From the NCBI GenBank assembly GCA_002404295.1, contig DHJK01000030.1, positions 1-10,640 on the forward strand: a stretch of DNA of 10,640 bases. Reading direction: 5' to 3'. The first letter of the stretch is position 1. Every line of letters begins with the position of its first letter. The position numbers were made by a program, and so were the translations under genes. Shown here in pieces: positions 1-6,893 of the stretch. The notes below the pieces were generated by a model. It did not search any database, was not told the DNA's origin, and saw nothing but the letters and a program-made list of their open reading frames with translations. The stretch comes from Legionellales bacterium UBA4722. GTDB lineage: Bacteria > Pseudomonadota > Gammaproteobacteria > DSM-16500.

Positions 1-57
1 ATTTAGCGCCAGCGACTAATTATCATTCGAAAATACAAGATGAGGATAGTATAAATA

Positions 58-1746
58 ATGAAAATCCATATTAAAACAACTGCAGGGGTAACGATAACGG
101 TAGAGATAGGGGCGGAATCCTCATTGAGTGAGTTAAATGAAAAATTTAAGCAGCATACAGGAGAAGATTTATTTGGGCTTCAGCATGTGATATCCACAGA
201 TGAGCGCCCGGGGGGGATCTCTTTGAATGAAATGGTATCTATTTATGGGATGATTAATGAAGGGTCAGTCATATATCAGAAGATAAGACCTGAAGCTGAG
301 CAGGCAAACACTAGAGAACGTTTATTGCAAAGAACACAAGCGGAACAAAAATCATTACCTTTCCTAGCGTTTCAACAGCTTTCAGACGGCACGTCAGTTA
401 AAGTTGATCAATCTCTTCCTCGCTTACCTTTTGTCACTAGCGGTGAAACCCATTCTTTAAATCTCTCTGAGATTTTTATCAAATTAGCGGATAATCAAAA
501 GCAAACTGTTCAGCAATACATTGTAGATAAACTAGGTTCAGATTACTCTTATTCTGATAAGTCTAAACAACTAGTAGCAGAAACGCACGCGGCAGTGGTA
601 CTTGTTCCTAGTGAAGTTAAAGAAGCAAATTCCAACGGAAATTATCAAGTCGTCTTGACTGATAAAGAACTTATAGATGTGCCTCGTGTTCTTTTAATAA
701 AGCTAACCTTAAGATTAGTTCCTGATGAAACGAATGTATATGAAGTATGTGAAGGGGGAGATTTAAAAGTTATTTGGCTCAATCAAAGTCATATTTTAGC
801 TTCAGAAACTAAATACACGGCAACAGAAGTTAGCGAAACCAGAATGCAAGCCATGTTAAGTAGCGAAGATAAAGAAACTCAAAAAAAAGCATACCAAATT
901 AAAAATCAACATATTCTGGTTATTACTGTACCCATCTCTTTTGAGCCTGAGAACACTCATCAAATTTTTATTAAACCGCTGCAAAGAGAGACTTACACAT
1001 ACGATGTAACTAGTAACGATTCAATTAGAACAATAAAAAGAATGTATTGTCAAAGAACAGGAGTCGATCCCGATCAAGCCCGTTTTATGTTTGCCGGAAA
1101 GCAGCTTGAAGAAGGCCGCACTTTAGAAAATTACAATATTCAAAAAGAATCAACCATACACCATGTTCTTCGTTTAAGGGGGGCAAATGATGGCCAAGAT
1201 GATTCTTGTGCCAGCTCGTATGCAATTACTACAACGCAAGTGGCACAGGTTGATTATGTTCCGTTAAATCGCTTAGGTAAATATGAGATACAAACTCCAA
1301 AGGCTGTTTTAATTCAATCAATGGTAACGGAAAGTGAAAATAAATCAGAAGCATATCTGAAAAATACGTTACATGCAGCTGAGCAACGCGCCATCCAATT
1401 AGCTGGGAATGTATTTGGGCTTCCTGCAAACACACCTACTTATCGTTATCTTAAGCATCATGTTAACGAAGGAGCACTTAAGGAAGGTGCGGCTGAAGAA
1501 GAGGAAAAGCAAAGCCCCAGCTCCTCCTACCATCTTTGGTTAAAGATAGTATCAGGTGGTGCACTATTTGGCGGTAGCGTTGCTTTATTAATATTTTTTC
1601 CTCATATAGCAGCAGCTTCTCTTGGTTTAAAATTTGCTCTTGGAGGCGCTTCTATTATTGGCATAGGGCTATTTTCCCATGGCTGTTCTCAAGCAAGCTG
1701 CATCAGAGAACCACAAAATAAAAGACTTGCCCATTCTCCAGGCTAG
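58..1746 (+). CDS. Ubiquitin-domain protein with C-terminal membrane hairpin (candidate effector)
   Basis: The 562-residue product carries an obvious ubiquitin domain at residues 302-376. It aligns to human ubiquitin without gaps (ubiquitin residue n = n+300), with about 42 of 75 positions identical by hand count, mostly in the C-terminal half (FAGKQLE, GRTL, YNIQKEST, LRLRG). Lysines matching K6, K27, K48 and K63 are kept; those matching K11, K29 and K33 are lost. The hydrophobic patch is L308, M344, V370. The usual terminal GG is G375-A376, followed by about 186 more residues. Residues 1-77 form a second, degenerate ubiquitin-like domain (MKIHIKTTAG, TITVE). Residues 78-301 are not recognised. 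An acidic stretch (478-485) precedes two hydrophobic segments, about 494-514 and 517-540, rich in Gly/Ala. The start has GAGGA at 42-46, an 11-nt spacing. Acquisition from a eukaryote and an effector role are inference; no secretion signal can be proven here. Confidence 0.88.
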   Translation: MKIHIKTTAGVTITVEIGAESSLSELNEKFKQHTGEDLFGLQHVISTDERPGGISLNEMVSIYGMINEGSVIYQKIRPEAEQANTRERLLQRTQAEQKSLPFLAFQQLSDGTSVKVDQSLPRLPFVTSGETHSLNLSEIFIKLADNQKQTVQQYIVDKLGSDYSYSDKSKQLVAETHAAVVLVPSEVKEANSNGNYQVVLTDKELIDVPRVLLIKLTLRLVPDETNVYEVCEGGDLKVIWLNQSHILASETKYTATEVSETRMQAMLSSEDKETQKKAYQIKNQHILVITVPISFEPENTHQIFIKPLQRETYTYDVTSNDSIRTIKRMYCQRTGVDPDQARFMFAGKQLEEGRTLENYNIQKESTIHHVLRLRGANDGQDDSCASSYAITTTQVAQVDYVPLNRLGKYEIQTPKAVLIQSMVTESENKSEAYLKNTLHAAEQRAIQLAGNVFGLPANTPTYRYLKHHVNEGALKEGAAEEEEKQSPSSSYHLWLKIVSGGALFGGSVALLIFFPHIAAASLGLKFALGGASIIGIGLFSHGCSQASCIREPQNKRLAHSPG

Positions 1747-1774
1747 TACCGATTTTCAAGAGGGTTATAAATAT

Positions 1775-3385
1775 ATGCATAGAAACTCTGTTGACCTGTG
1801 GCTCGAACATGCATATAGAACTCCTAAACCTCAAGAAATTGAATCATCTACAACAGCTTCCACTCAAGAATCAAGCAGCATGGCAGGATCCTCAGCAACT
1901 AATAATCTTACAAGTGGATCTGCAATTTTTAAACAACAATCCACAACAGAACTACCTTTAATAAAATACTATTCGTTTCTTTATCATAGAGAGAAAAATA
2001 CTTGCTATGAAGGGAAATATGGTTTGGTGTGTTGGCAGAATAAAGAAACTAAAGAAAAGGAAAAAAAGCCTCTAGTTCGTCAGTATCCGGACGAGTATTT
2101 AATTGCGCACATTTTAGATAAATATCTTGCAGCTCATCCGCAACCCACAGCACATCAAAAAATTATTATTTTGATAGAGCCTTGGGAAAAAAATGGGGGT
2201 ACTCGTGAGGGTTCAAGTAATACAAGCGCAATTAATACGCAAATATTAACTGCTATTGACGCACATGTGCAGTTAGAAGATAAAGAACAAAATACATTAA
2301 TCCTTGTTCCGTTTCTCTACGGATTTCATCATCCTAGCATAGCAATAGATATAAAAAATAAAGTCGCTATTTACTTAGATCCCAAAGGGTGGCTGTTTAC
2401 CAGCTATCCTGAAACTATAGCGTTACAACAAGCGATCCTAGCTAAAGAAGGATTTAGCTTTATTGAAGTTAAGGTTGCTCAGCAAGTAGAGGAAGATTTA
2501 ACAAGCTGCGGTCCTGTGCTCACTTCTTCTTTCATAATGCTCATCGAAGAATTTAAAAAATTCAATAAAATTACGGCTGAAGGATTTACATCCAACAAAA
2601 CTAATTTAGCAACAGATCGCATGTTTCAGATGTACCTTAACAATGCTGTAGAATCACCTCGTAGCGGATTTTGCGTACAAGAAATAATGATGGCTGATGA
2701 AGATCTATGGGAAGAATTTCTTGTAGAGCAAGCAATAGATAAAAGCGCAAGCAATCTGATTTTTGCCGCCATAGGATCCTTGAGAAGCTATATTGAATCA
2801 CCCCACGGTTCAATTGACCCTCAGAAAATACAGCTTATCAGCCTGTTTCAATCTAGAATGATAGAAAAGGTGTTATTACAGCCAAATGAATTAGACGTAA
2901 TAAAATCACTTGCTAGAGTGGGTTTAAATTTATTAAAAAACACTGTAGAAGAAGGGTTGAATTTATTATCGACTCCTCCTCTGTTGATGCAAAGAGAAGC
3001 TTTTGAATTACTGCAAAATAAAAATAAATTAGGGTTATATAAAGAGCAGGGCAATTTGCAAGAAGTAGCAGAAATTTTTTCTGCAGACGAAGAAAACCAT
3101 TTTACTCAATCAAACTCGGTTTCAGCCGTTAACTGGCTAAGCATGCTGAGTACTCTGCCACTAAAAAATGTTATTGCGGGAATATTAATTATTGGAGGTG
3201 TTGCAGCAATTATGGGTGGTTCTTTGGGTGTAGCAAGTGTCGCTGTGACAATTACAGGGGTTGTGTCTGTCACAACTGGTGCTGGATTGTTATTGTTAGA
3301 GGGATTATTTGCTAAGTGTAGAAATCATCCACCTGCAAATAATATTGTATCGCGATCGCCGGTGAGTTTTCAACCTTCCGGATGA
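1775..3385 (+). CDS. Probable CE-clan (Ulp1/YopJ-like) cysteine protease with C-terminal membrane hairpin
   Basis: The product is 536 residues from ATG 1775, which follows AAGAGGG (1758-1764) and lies 28 nt after the upstream stop. An ATG at 1679 would add 32 residues and overlap the upstream gene by 68 nt; it follows only a weak AGGG. Residues 185-245 have the order of a CE-clan peptidase: His185/186 in FHHPSIAID, Asp202 in YLDPKG (17 residues after His185, the spacing seen in yeast Ulp1), Gln236/237 in AQQ, and Cys245 in SCGPVLTSSF. The Gln-to-Cys distance is 8-9 rather than the usual 6. Known family members remove ubiquitin, SUMO or NEDD8, or acetylate host proteins. A Ser/Thr-rich segment lies near the N terminus. 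Two hydrophobic segments at about 464-483 and 487-508 form a C-terminal hairpin like that of the upstream gene. Activity on the neighbour's ubiquitin domain is inference. Confidence 0.75.
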   Translation: MHRNSVDLWLEHAYRTPKPQEIESSTTASTQESSSMAGSSATNNLTSGSAIFKQQSTTELPLIKYYSFLYHREKNTCYEGKYGLVCWQNKETKEKEKKPLVRQYPDEYLIAHILDKYLAAHPQPTAHQKIIILIEPWEKNGGTREGSSNTSAINTQILTAIDAHVQLEDKEQNTLILVPFLYGFHHPSIAIDIKNKVAIYLDPKGWLFTSYPETIALQQAILAKEGFSFIEVKVAQQVEEDLTSCGPVLTSSFIMLIEEFKKFNKITAEGFTSNKTNLATDRMFQMYLNNAVESPRSGFCVQEIMMADEDLWEEFLVEQAIDKSASNLIFAAIGSLRSYIESPHGSIDPQKIQLISLFQSRMIEKVLLQPNELDVIKSLARVGLNLLKNTVEEGLNLLSTPPLLMQREAFELLQNKNKLGLYKEQGNLQEVAEIFSADEENHFTQSNSVSAVNWLSMLSTLPLKNVIAGILIIGGVAAIMGGSLGVASVAVTITGVVSVTTGAGLLLLEGLFAKCRNHPPANNIVSRSPVSFQPSG

Positions 3386-3426
3386 GGTAAGGCCGAGGTA
3401 CGGCTCTATTCGCAAAATGGTAGAAA

Positions 3427-3496
3427 ATTTCATCCAACCACCCGATTCTTGTGGTGGCTATGGGTGGACTCGAACCACCGACCTCAGCATTATGAG
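3427..3496. repeat. Left attachment-site repeat (attL): copy of tRNA-Met 3' end
   Basis: Positions 3452-3496 are identical (45 bp) to 10331-10375, the 3' end of the intact tRNA-Met gene from anticodon loop to CCA. The similarity continues left to 3427 (matching 10306) with three mismatches (3446, 3450, 3451). This copy lacks the 5' half of a tRNA, so it is a repeat and not a gene. The offset of 6,879 bp gives the element length. Confidence 0.92.
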
Positions 3497-3604
3497 ACTG
3501 GCTTGTCAAATTTACTATTTATTAATAATCATCACCTTACGGTGTTTTAGCTGTATTAAAACCGCTCTAACTAGCTTGTGATTAGCGGATAATCGATCTT
3601 AGTT

Positions 3605-3622
3605 TGTGACAATTTTGCTACA
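3605..3622 (+). repeat. Left copy of an 18-bp terminal repeat, possible integrase arm site
   Basis: The sequence TGTGACAATTTTGCTACA matches 17 of 18 bases with 10265-10282 at the other end, in the same orientation. It lies 108 bp inside the left att core. A weaker relative (12 of 18) occurs at 3502-3519. Position and pairing suggest integrase arm-type binding sites; this is inference. Confidence 0.5.
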
Positions 3623-3736
3623 GTATGTTGTGTCTACAAAGTTGGGCAAGATCAGGTTTGCAAAACGCTTACTCTAAGGCATCATCATTGACTCGCAAGG
3701 TCACATTGGCCAAACATTGATGTTAATGATGCTTAG

Positions 3737-3764
3737 TTGACATTAAAAATATTTAGTGTGCAAT
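3737..3764 (+). promoter_or_regulatory. Possible promoter of the left cargo gene
   Basis: There is a perfect TTGACA (3737-3742), a 16-nt spacer and a weak TGCAAT (-10, 3759-3764), placing transcription start roughly 20 nt before the gene. The rest of 3497-3792 holds no convincing ORF. It contains the left 18-bp repeat, a tRNA D-arm-like scrap at 3563-3576, and a loose inverted repeat (GCATCATCATT at 3679-3689 against AATGATGC at 3725-3732). Confidence 0.4.
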
Positions 3765-3792
3765 TACAGGCCATTACTTGAGGAGAATGAAC

Positions 3793-4962
3793 ATGCCGAA
3801 GTCAGAAGTCAGTGACTCAGAAACAGAGACAGAAATCAGTGGCTCAGAAGCTGAGGCAAAAATCAGTGGGTTAGTAACTACTTTTAAGGGGCAATTTACA
3901 AATCTTGAGGAGGTTAAGAGCGCATCAAGTGAAGCTATTCTTAAACGTATACCTACTAACGATGATTCTATTGCATTCATCGTAGAACTTCACCGCCAAA
4001 GTATTGATATAGAAATAATTCAAGCGTTTATTCTCCGAGCTTTACAACTCCAGTATAACCCTCAAAAAGAAAATGCCTATTGGCAATTGTCTATTCGCTC
4101 TACGCGCATAACTTCTTTGCTCGCCTACGTTAGGTTAAGAAGACAGTGTAAATTACCAACGGAATACATCAAAGAGATGGGTATCCATGTGAGAGAGACT
4201 CACATAGACGAACTAGAAAGGGAAGTGCTTGTACCACGTTGTAATATTCTTAGAACCAAATTGAAAAGTGCGGGATTTGAGATGAAACCCGAACCGCCTG
4301 TTTTTGTACCTTCTGTTTTTGTACCTTCATGGCGGCTTGACGCTGCAATACAGACTTGTGAAGGGTTGTTGCAGTCAAGTCAAGGCTTAGATAAGACGGT
4401 TACTGAATCCGTACAAGCCTTGATTTCAATGAACTGTAACGACCGACCGCTAAAGACAAAAGCGCTTGATGCGACTTCGCAATTGCTTCGTGGCGACATT
4501 ACTATCGATGCGTACCAGAAAATTGCAACAGAGATTAAGGAGGATTCTCCCCCGCCTTCATCAAGACAAGAAATAAAAGCAAACTCACACCTTGATTTCT
4601 TGAGTGCAGCAGAACAAAAATCGCTACAAGCAGATAAAACCAAAGCGTGTTTCATTATTGGTGGCCTGATGATGGTTATAGGGTTGGCTCTCGTTGCGGC
4701 TGGGTTATGTACTGGCGGCACCACGGCGGCACCCGGAGTAGGTTTAATTAAAGTGGGAAAAATAGTAGCGAGTGGAGGTGCAGTGGGAATAATGGTGGGT
4801 ACTGGATTCAAGTTTTTTGCTAAACCCAAAGAGTTACCGCAGAATGACAAAGAGCGTGAAGCCAAAGCTATAGAAGTTAAAACTCCACAGGAACAGTCTA
4901 TCAAATCGGTAATGCTGCAGATTAAAGATGGAATATGCTCCCAGTCTGCTCTGAAGCATTAG
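3793..4962 (+). CDS. Unknown protein with C-terminal membrane hairpin, element cargo
   Basis: I do not recognise the 389-residue product. ATG 3793 is chosen because AGGAG (3781-3785) sits 7 nt upstream; a TTG at 3778 and an ATG at 3787 are in frame but poorly placed for that site. Residues 7-25 are an imperfect 9-residue tandem repeat, acidic and Ser/Thr-rich. The middle (30-280) looks mainly helical and charged, with a duplicated FVPSV segment at 171-179. Two Gly/Ala-rich hydrophobic segments, about 286-306 and 313-341, form a hairpin followed by a charged tail of about 48 residues. The overall plan (soluble part, late hairpin, short tail) resembles the two proteins left of the element, although no shared soluble domain is visible. 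A role as secreted effector or as a host-fitness cargo protein is inference. Confidence 0.75.
   Translation: MPKSEVSDSETETEISGSEAEAKISGLVTTFKGQFTNLEEVKSASSEAILKRIPTNDDSIAFIVELHRQSIDIEIIQAFILRALQLQYNPQKENAYWQLSIRSTRITSLLAYVRLRRQCKLPTEYIKEMGIHVRETHIDELEREVLVPRCNILRTKLKSAGFEMKPEPPVFVPSVFVPSWRLDAAIQTCEGLLQSSQGLDKTVTESVQALISMNCNDRPLKTKALDATSQLLRGDITIDAYQKIATEIKEDSPPPSSRQEIKANSHLDFLSAAEQKSLQADKTKACFIIGGLMMVIGLALVAAGLCTGGTTAAPGVGLIKVGKIVASGGAVGIMVGTGFKFFAKPKELPQNDKEREAKAIEVKTPQEQSIKSVMLQIKDGICSQSALKH
4298..4327 (+). repeat. Exact 15-bp tandem duplication in the left cargo gene
   Basis: The unit CTGTTTTTGTACCTT occurs twice head to tail (4298-4312, 4313-4327) and encodes the doubled FVPSV stretch. 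It keeps the frame, as expected of replication slippage inside a tolerant linker. Confidence 0.85.
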
Positions 4963-4979
4963 CGCCTTCAATCCAACGT

Positions 4980-5633
4980 TTATAGGAAGTTTAAACCACA
5001 TAAGCACTCTACAATAACCCCACACACATGAGTTGTATCATTAATTTGCACCATCGGATATTGTGGATTAAGAGGCTTTAAATATCCTATTCCTGCATCA
5101 AACACATATTGCTTAAAGGTTGCCTCTTTTGCGCGAGGCAGCATAGCGACGACATAGCTGCCATTTGCTGCGGTTTTGTCAGGATCAACGATAATTAAAT
5201 CACCTTCATGAAAGCTTTTGCTATTACCGGAGGGTGCTTTCATGGCGTCACCTATTACGCGTAGCGCATACCAGTGTGGTTGGTCAGTAAAAAAATGCGG
5301 CACCCATTCTGCAATTTCAGTATTTCTTTTACGAGTATCGATAAAATCTGTGATTGTGTTCCACGGTAGAATGGGCAGCGGATATCGTATCGGTTCAGAT
5401 TTTTTATTTTTTGACTTAGGTTCTTGCGTGGTTGATAAACCGTATTGCAACCAAGCGGGGTTTGTTTTAAGAACAGCAGAAAGTTTTTTGAATTGTAGTA
5501 ACGAGGGTGTTCTACGTTCGCTTAGGTAATGTGTAATAGCACCACGAGTGATACCCATTTTGCTCGCAAGTATTTCTTGAGTCATTTTTAATGCCTTCAT
5601 ACGTTCTTTTAATCGTGTTGACCAGTTATGCAT
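4980..5633 (-). CDS. XRE/S24-family phage-type repressor lacking the catalytic serine
   Basis: This 217-residue protein has the lambda CI/LexA-like layout: an XRE helix-turn-helix at about residues 5-62 (MTQEILASKMGITRGAITHYL), a linker, and an S24 peptidase-like domain at about 85-215 (VIGDAM, EGDLIIVDPD, EATFKQYV, YLKPLNPQYP). The start is ATG 5633 with AAAGGG 9 nt upstream (5648-5643); earlier TTG and ATG codons (5669, 5642) do not fit that site. The nucleophile position reads GDA130M instead of GDSM (codon GCC at 5246-5244), while the general-base lysine K174 is present. No Ala-Gly or Cys-Gly cleavage site is visible in the linker. The protein probably dimerises and represses but cannot self-cleave. 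It likely binds the ATAC-N5-GTAT sites next to its own promoter and at 8731-8771. The gene converges with the left cargo gene, 17 nt apart. Confidence 0.9.
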   Translation of the reverse strand: MHNWSTRLKERMKALKMTQEILASKMGITRGAITHYLSERRTPSLLQFKKLSAVLKTNPAWLQYGLSTTQEPKSKNKKSEPIRYPLPILPWNTITDFIDTRKRNTEIAEWVPHFFTDQPHWYALRVIGDAMKAPSGNSKSFHEGDLIIVDPDKTAANGSYVVAMLPRAKEATFKQYVFDAGIGYLKPLNPQYPMVQINDTTHVCGVIVECLCGLNFL

Positions 5634-5670
5634 GGTTTTCATCCCTTTGGAGTATCTGCTGCTCTTCAAA

Positions 5671-5749
5671 TGCTACCAATTGTATCAGACAATTTAGATA
5701 ATACAACACGTATCAACAAATATTGACATTATGCATACACATTGTATCA
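5671..5749. promoter_or_regulatory. Cluster of three candidate repressor operators (17 bp each)
   Basis: The sites are TGCTACCAATTGTATCA (5671-5687), TAATACAACACGTATCA (5699-5715) and GCATACACATTGTATCA (5733-5749). All fit a dyad TGATAC-N5-GTATCA with few deviations, with centres 28 and 34 bp apart. The first two overlap the -10 and -35 of the leftward repressor promoter. The third covers the spacer and -10 of the rightward promoter. The 17-bp size and the three-site divergent layout match lambdoid operator regions. The assignment to the adjacent repressor is inferred from location. Confidence 0.72.
5679..5706 (-). promoter_or_regulatory. Repressor promoter (leftward)
   Basis: Reading the minus strand, -35 TTGTAT (5706-5701) and -10 TACAAT (5684-5679) are separated by 16 nt, upstream of the repressor ATG at 5633. 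Both boxes lie within candidate operators, which would allow autoregulation. Confidence 0.5.
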
Positions 5750-5750
5750 T
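5723..5750 (+). promoter_or_regulatory. Early rightward promoter for the replication-type operon
   Basis: The -35 TTGACA (5723-5728), a 16-nt spacer and -10 TATCAT (5745-5750) give a start near 5757. This excludes an ATG in frame at 5742 as the translation start. The layout is the same as the promoter at 8745-8772, and an operator-like site covers spacer and -10. Confidence 0.68.
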
Positions 5751-5807
5751 TCCGCTGTTGGTTTATTTTTCGTCATATCCATTTCTATTAATACAGGAAG
5801 CATGATC

Positions 5808-6227
5808 ATGCGTATATTTGCAAAAGTTCCACCGCAATTTTGGCTTAATGTGAATGAGCGTAAAAAACTGGGAGGGCAAGCGTTGCTCATTGCTATTTAT
5901 CTCTTAACCAGTCCTCACGCGAATATGATTGGTGTTTATTACCTGCCGGTTAATTTTATGGCGCATGAAATTGGGATCACCTTGGAAGAAGCTTTGAAGG
6001 GGCTTCGAGGGTTAATTGAAACGCAATATTGTAGTTATGATGATCATTCAGAATTTGTCTGGGTGCATGATATGGGGTTTAGCCAAATATGTAAACAACT
6101 CAAGCCCGCTGATAATCGTGTTAAAGCAATTCAGAAAATATATCTAAATTTGCCTGAAGTGTCATTTCTAAAGGCATTTTATGATAAATATGCGAATGCT
6201 TTTTTACTTGAAAAGCGTTCAGAATGA
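5808..6227 (+). CDS. Phage/element replication-type protein, truncated by an in-frame TGA
   Basis: The product is 139 residues. ATG 5808 lies 9 nt after AGGA (5795-5798); ATG 5802 is also possible. The sequence (KVPPQFWL, LLTSPHANMIGVYYLPV, VWVHDMG, LKPADNRVK, FYDKYANAF) resembles a family of small proteins found in gammaproteobacterial prophages and integrative elements at the replication-gene position next to a repressor. They begin with a winged-helix-like region. The family resemblance is from memory and unsearched. The frame stops at TGA (6225-6227) but continues open to 6386, with a Lys/Glu-rich stretch (KEKEKEKDKEKK) and a GKPDDA segment. Such linkers usually follow this N-terminal domain, so the TGA may be a nonsense change (for example TGG to TGA), leaving only the N-terminal domain. 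The gene is first in the operon under the promoter at 5723-5750. Confidence 0.78.
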   Translation: MRIFAKVPPQFWLNVNERKKLGGQALLIAIYLLTSPHANMIGVYYLPVNFMAHEIGITLEEALKGLRGLIETQYCSYDDHSEFVWVHDMGFSQICKQLKPADNRVKAIQKIYLNLPEVSFLKAFYDKYANAFLLEKRSE

Positions 6228-6386
6228 TCTCATTTTTTAGAAGCCCCTTCAAATACCCTTCGAAGCAAGGAGAAAGAGAAGGAGAAAGATAAGGAGAAAA
6301 AAGATTATTTGTCGGGCAAGCCCGACGATGCTTTGTATAAATCTTTAATTAAAAAAGAAGATGACCTTTTTATTTGCAACACATGA
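6228..6386 (+). pseudogene. Orphaned 3' part of the replication-type gene
   Basis: This is in the same frame as the preceding gene after its TGA. It reads LEAPSNTLRSKEKEKEK and further charged residues to SGKPDDALYKSL, then TGA at 6384-6386. It has no start codon or ribosome site of its own. Loss of the usual longer C-terminal region after this linker suggests erosion at both the stop codon and the 3' end. Confidence 0.5.
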
Positions 6387-6783
6387 TTTTAATTTAAAAG
6401 AAAGGTATACTTTGAAAAATTCACAGGCAAAAGATTTATTTCAATTACAAACTGAATTGATTGATATGAAGGTAGCTATGGTAGTCAGCAAAGCAATAGA
6501 TCGCGCAATCACACAATTAAGTGATTTGCTTCACAATGAAATACAGGGAATGAGAAACGAAATGAATGTTCGTTTTTCATCTATAGAGGATCGTCTTTTG
6601 TCTATAGATACGCATCTTTCATTTATTGATCATCGCCTTGTTGCTGTTGAAGCCAAGCTAAAAAATGTGACACATACAGAAATCCGCACTCGATTTCTTG
6701 ATTATACCTGTAACGCAACCTTGGCAATCATTGGCGGCGCGGTTATGTACGCCATGATTTCTCTCCCTGCCTTAATCAAATAA
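6361..6783 (+). CDS. Coiled-coil protein with C-terminal membrane anchor, unknown function
   Basis: The product is 140 residues from ATG 6361. A TTG at 6412, 6 nt after AAAGG (6401-6405), would give 123 residues and is the better ribosome-site match. Residues 30-102 are amphipathic helix with repeated hydrophobic spacing (IEDRLL, IDTHLSFIDHRL, VEAKL), typical of a coiled coil. A hydrophobic segment at about 118-138 (LAIIGGAVMYAMISLPALI) ends the protein, giving a tail-anchored shape. Small coiled-coil proteins with a terminal membrane helix occur in many phages and proteobacterial accessory regions, but no function is assignable. It follows the replication-type gene in the same operon and is closed by the hairpin terminator at 6894-6950. 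Confidence 0.68.
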   Translation: MTFLFATHDFNLKERYTLKNSQAKDLFQLQTELIDMKVAMVVSKAIDRAITQLSDLLHNEIQGMRNEMNVRFSSIEDRLLSIDTHLSFIDHRLVAVEAKLKNVTHTEIRTRFLDYTCNATLAIIGGAVMYAMISLPALIK

Positions 6784-6823
6784 GTTTTTTTATCTATATC
6801 CATTACACTATCAAAGTACAATT

Positions 6824-6890
6824 TGTCATCCTGAACGAAGTGAAGGATCAGCTAAAATTCGAATGATCCTTCGCTACATTCAGGATGACA
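6824..6890. repeat. Intergenic palindromic repeat (27-bp arms)
   Basis: The arms at 6824-6850 and 6864-6890 are inverted copies with 3 mismatches in 27, around a 13-nt loop. The ends TGTCATCCTGAA and AAGGATCA belong to a widespread type of bacterial intergenic repeat (GTCATCCTGAG...GAAGGATC). It is probably a non-autonomous repeat inserted between the operon and its terminator. Confidence 0.75.
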
Positions 6891-6893
6891 GCT

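Noticed and set aside
1679..1774. Upstream ATG extension of the protease gene, or a frameshifted fusion with the ubiquitin gene
   Set aside because: A TAG at 1664-1666 closes that frame just upstream, and ATG 1775 has a better ribosome site without overlap; two separate genes is the simpler reading.
3452..3496. A second tRNA-Met gene on the left
   Set aside because: Only the 3' half is present; the sequence after 3496 cannot form the acceptor, D or anticodon stems.
3312..3509. 65-residue minus-strand frame over the left tRNA repeat
   Set aside because: It is the well-known spurious frame produced by tRNA 3' sequence (SHNAEVGGSSPP) and has no ribosome site.
4380..4904. 174-residue minus-strand frame opposite the left cargo gene
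   Set aside because: It lies wholly antisense to a better-supported gene with ribosome site and membrane hairpin; its composition is that of a shadow frame.
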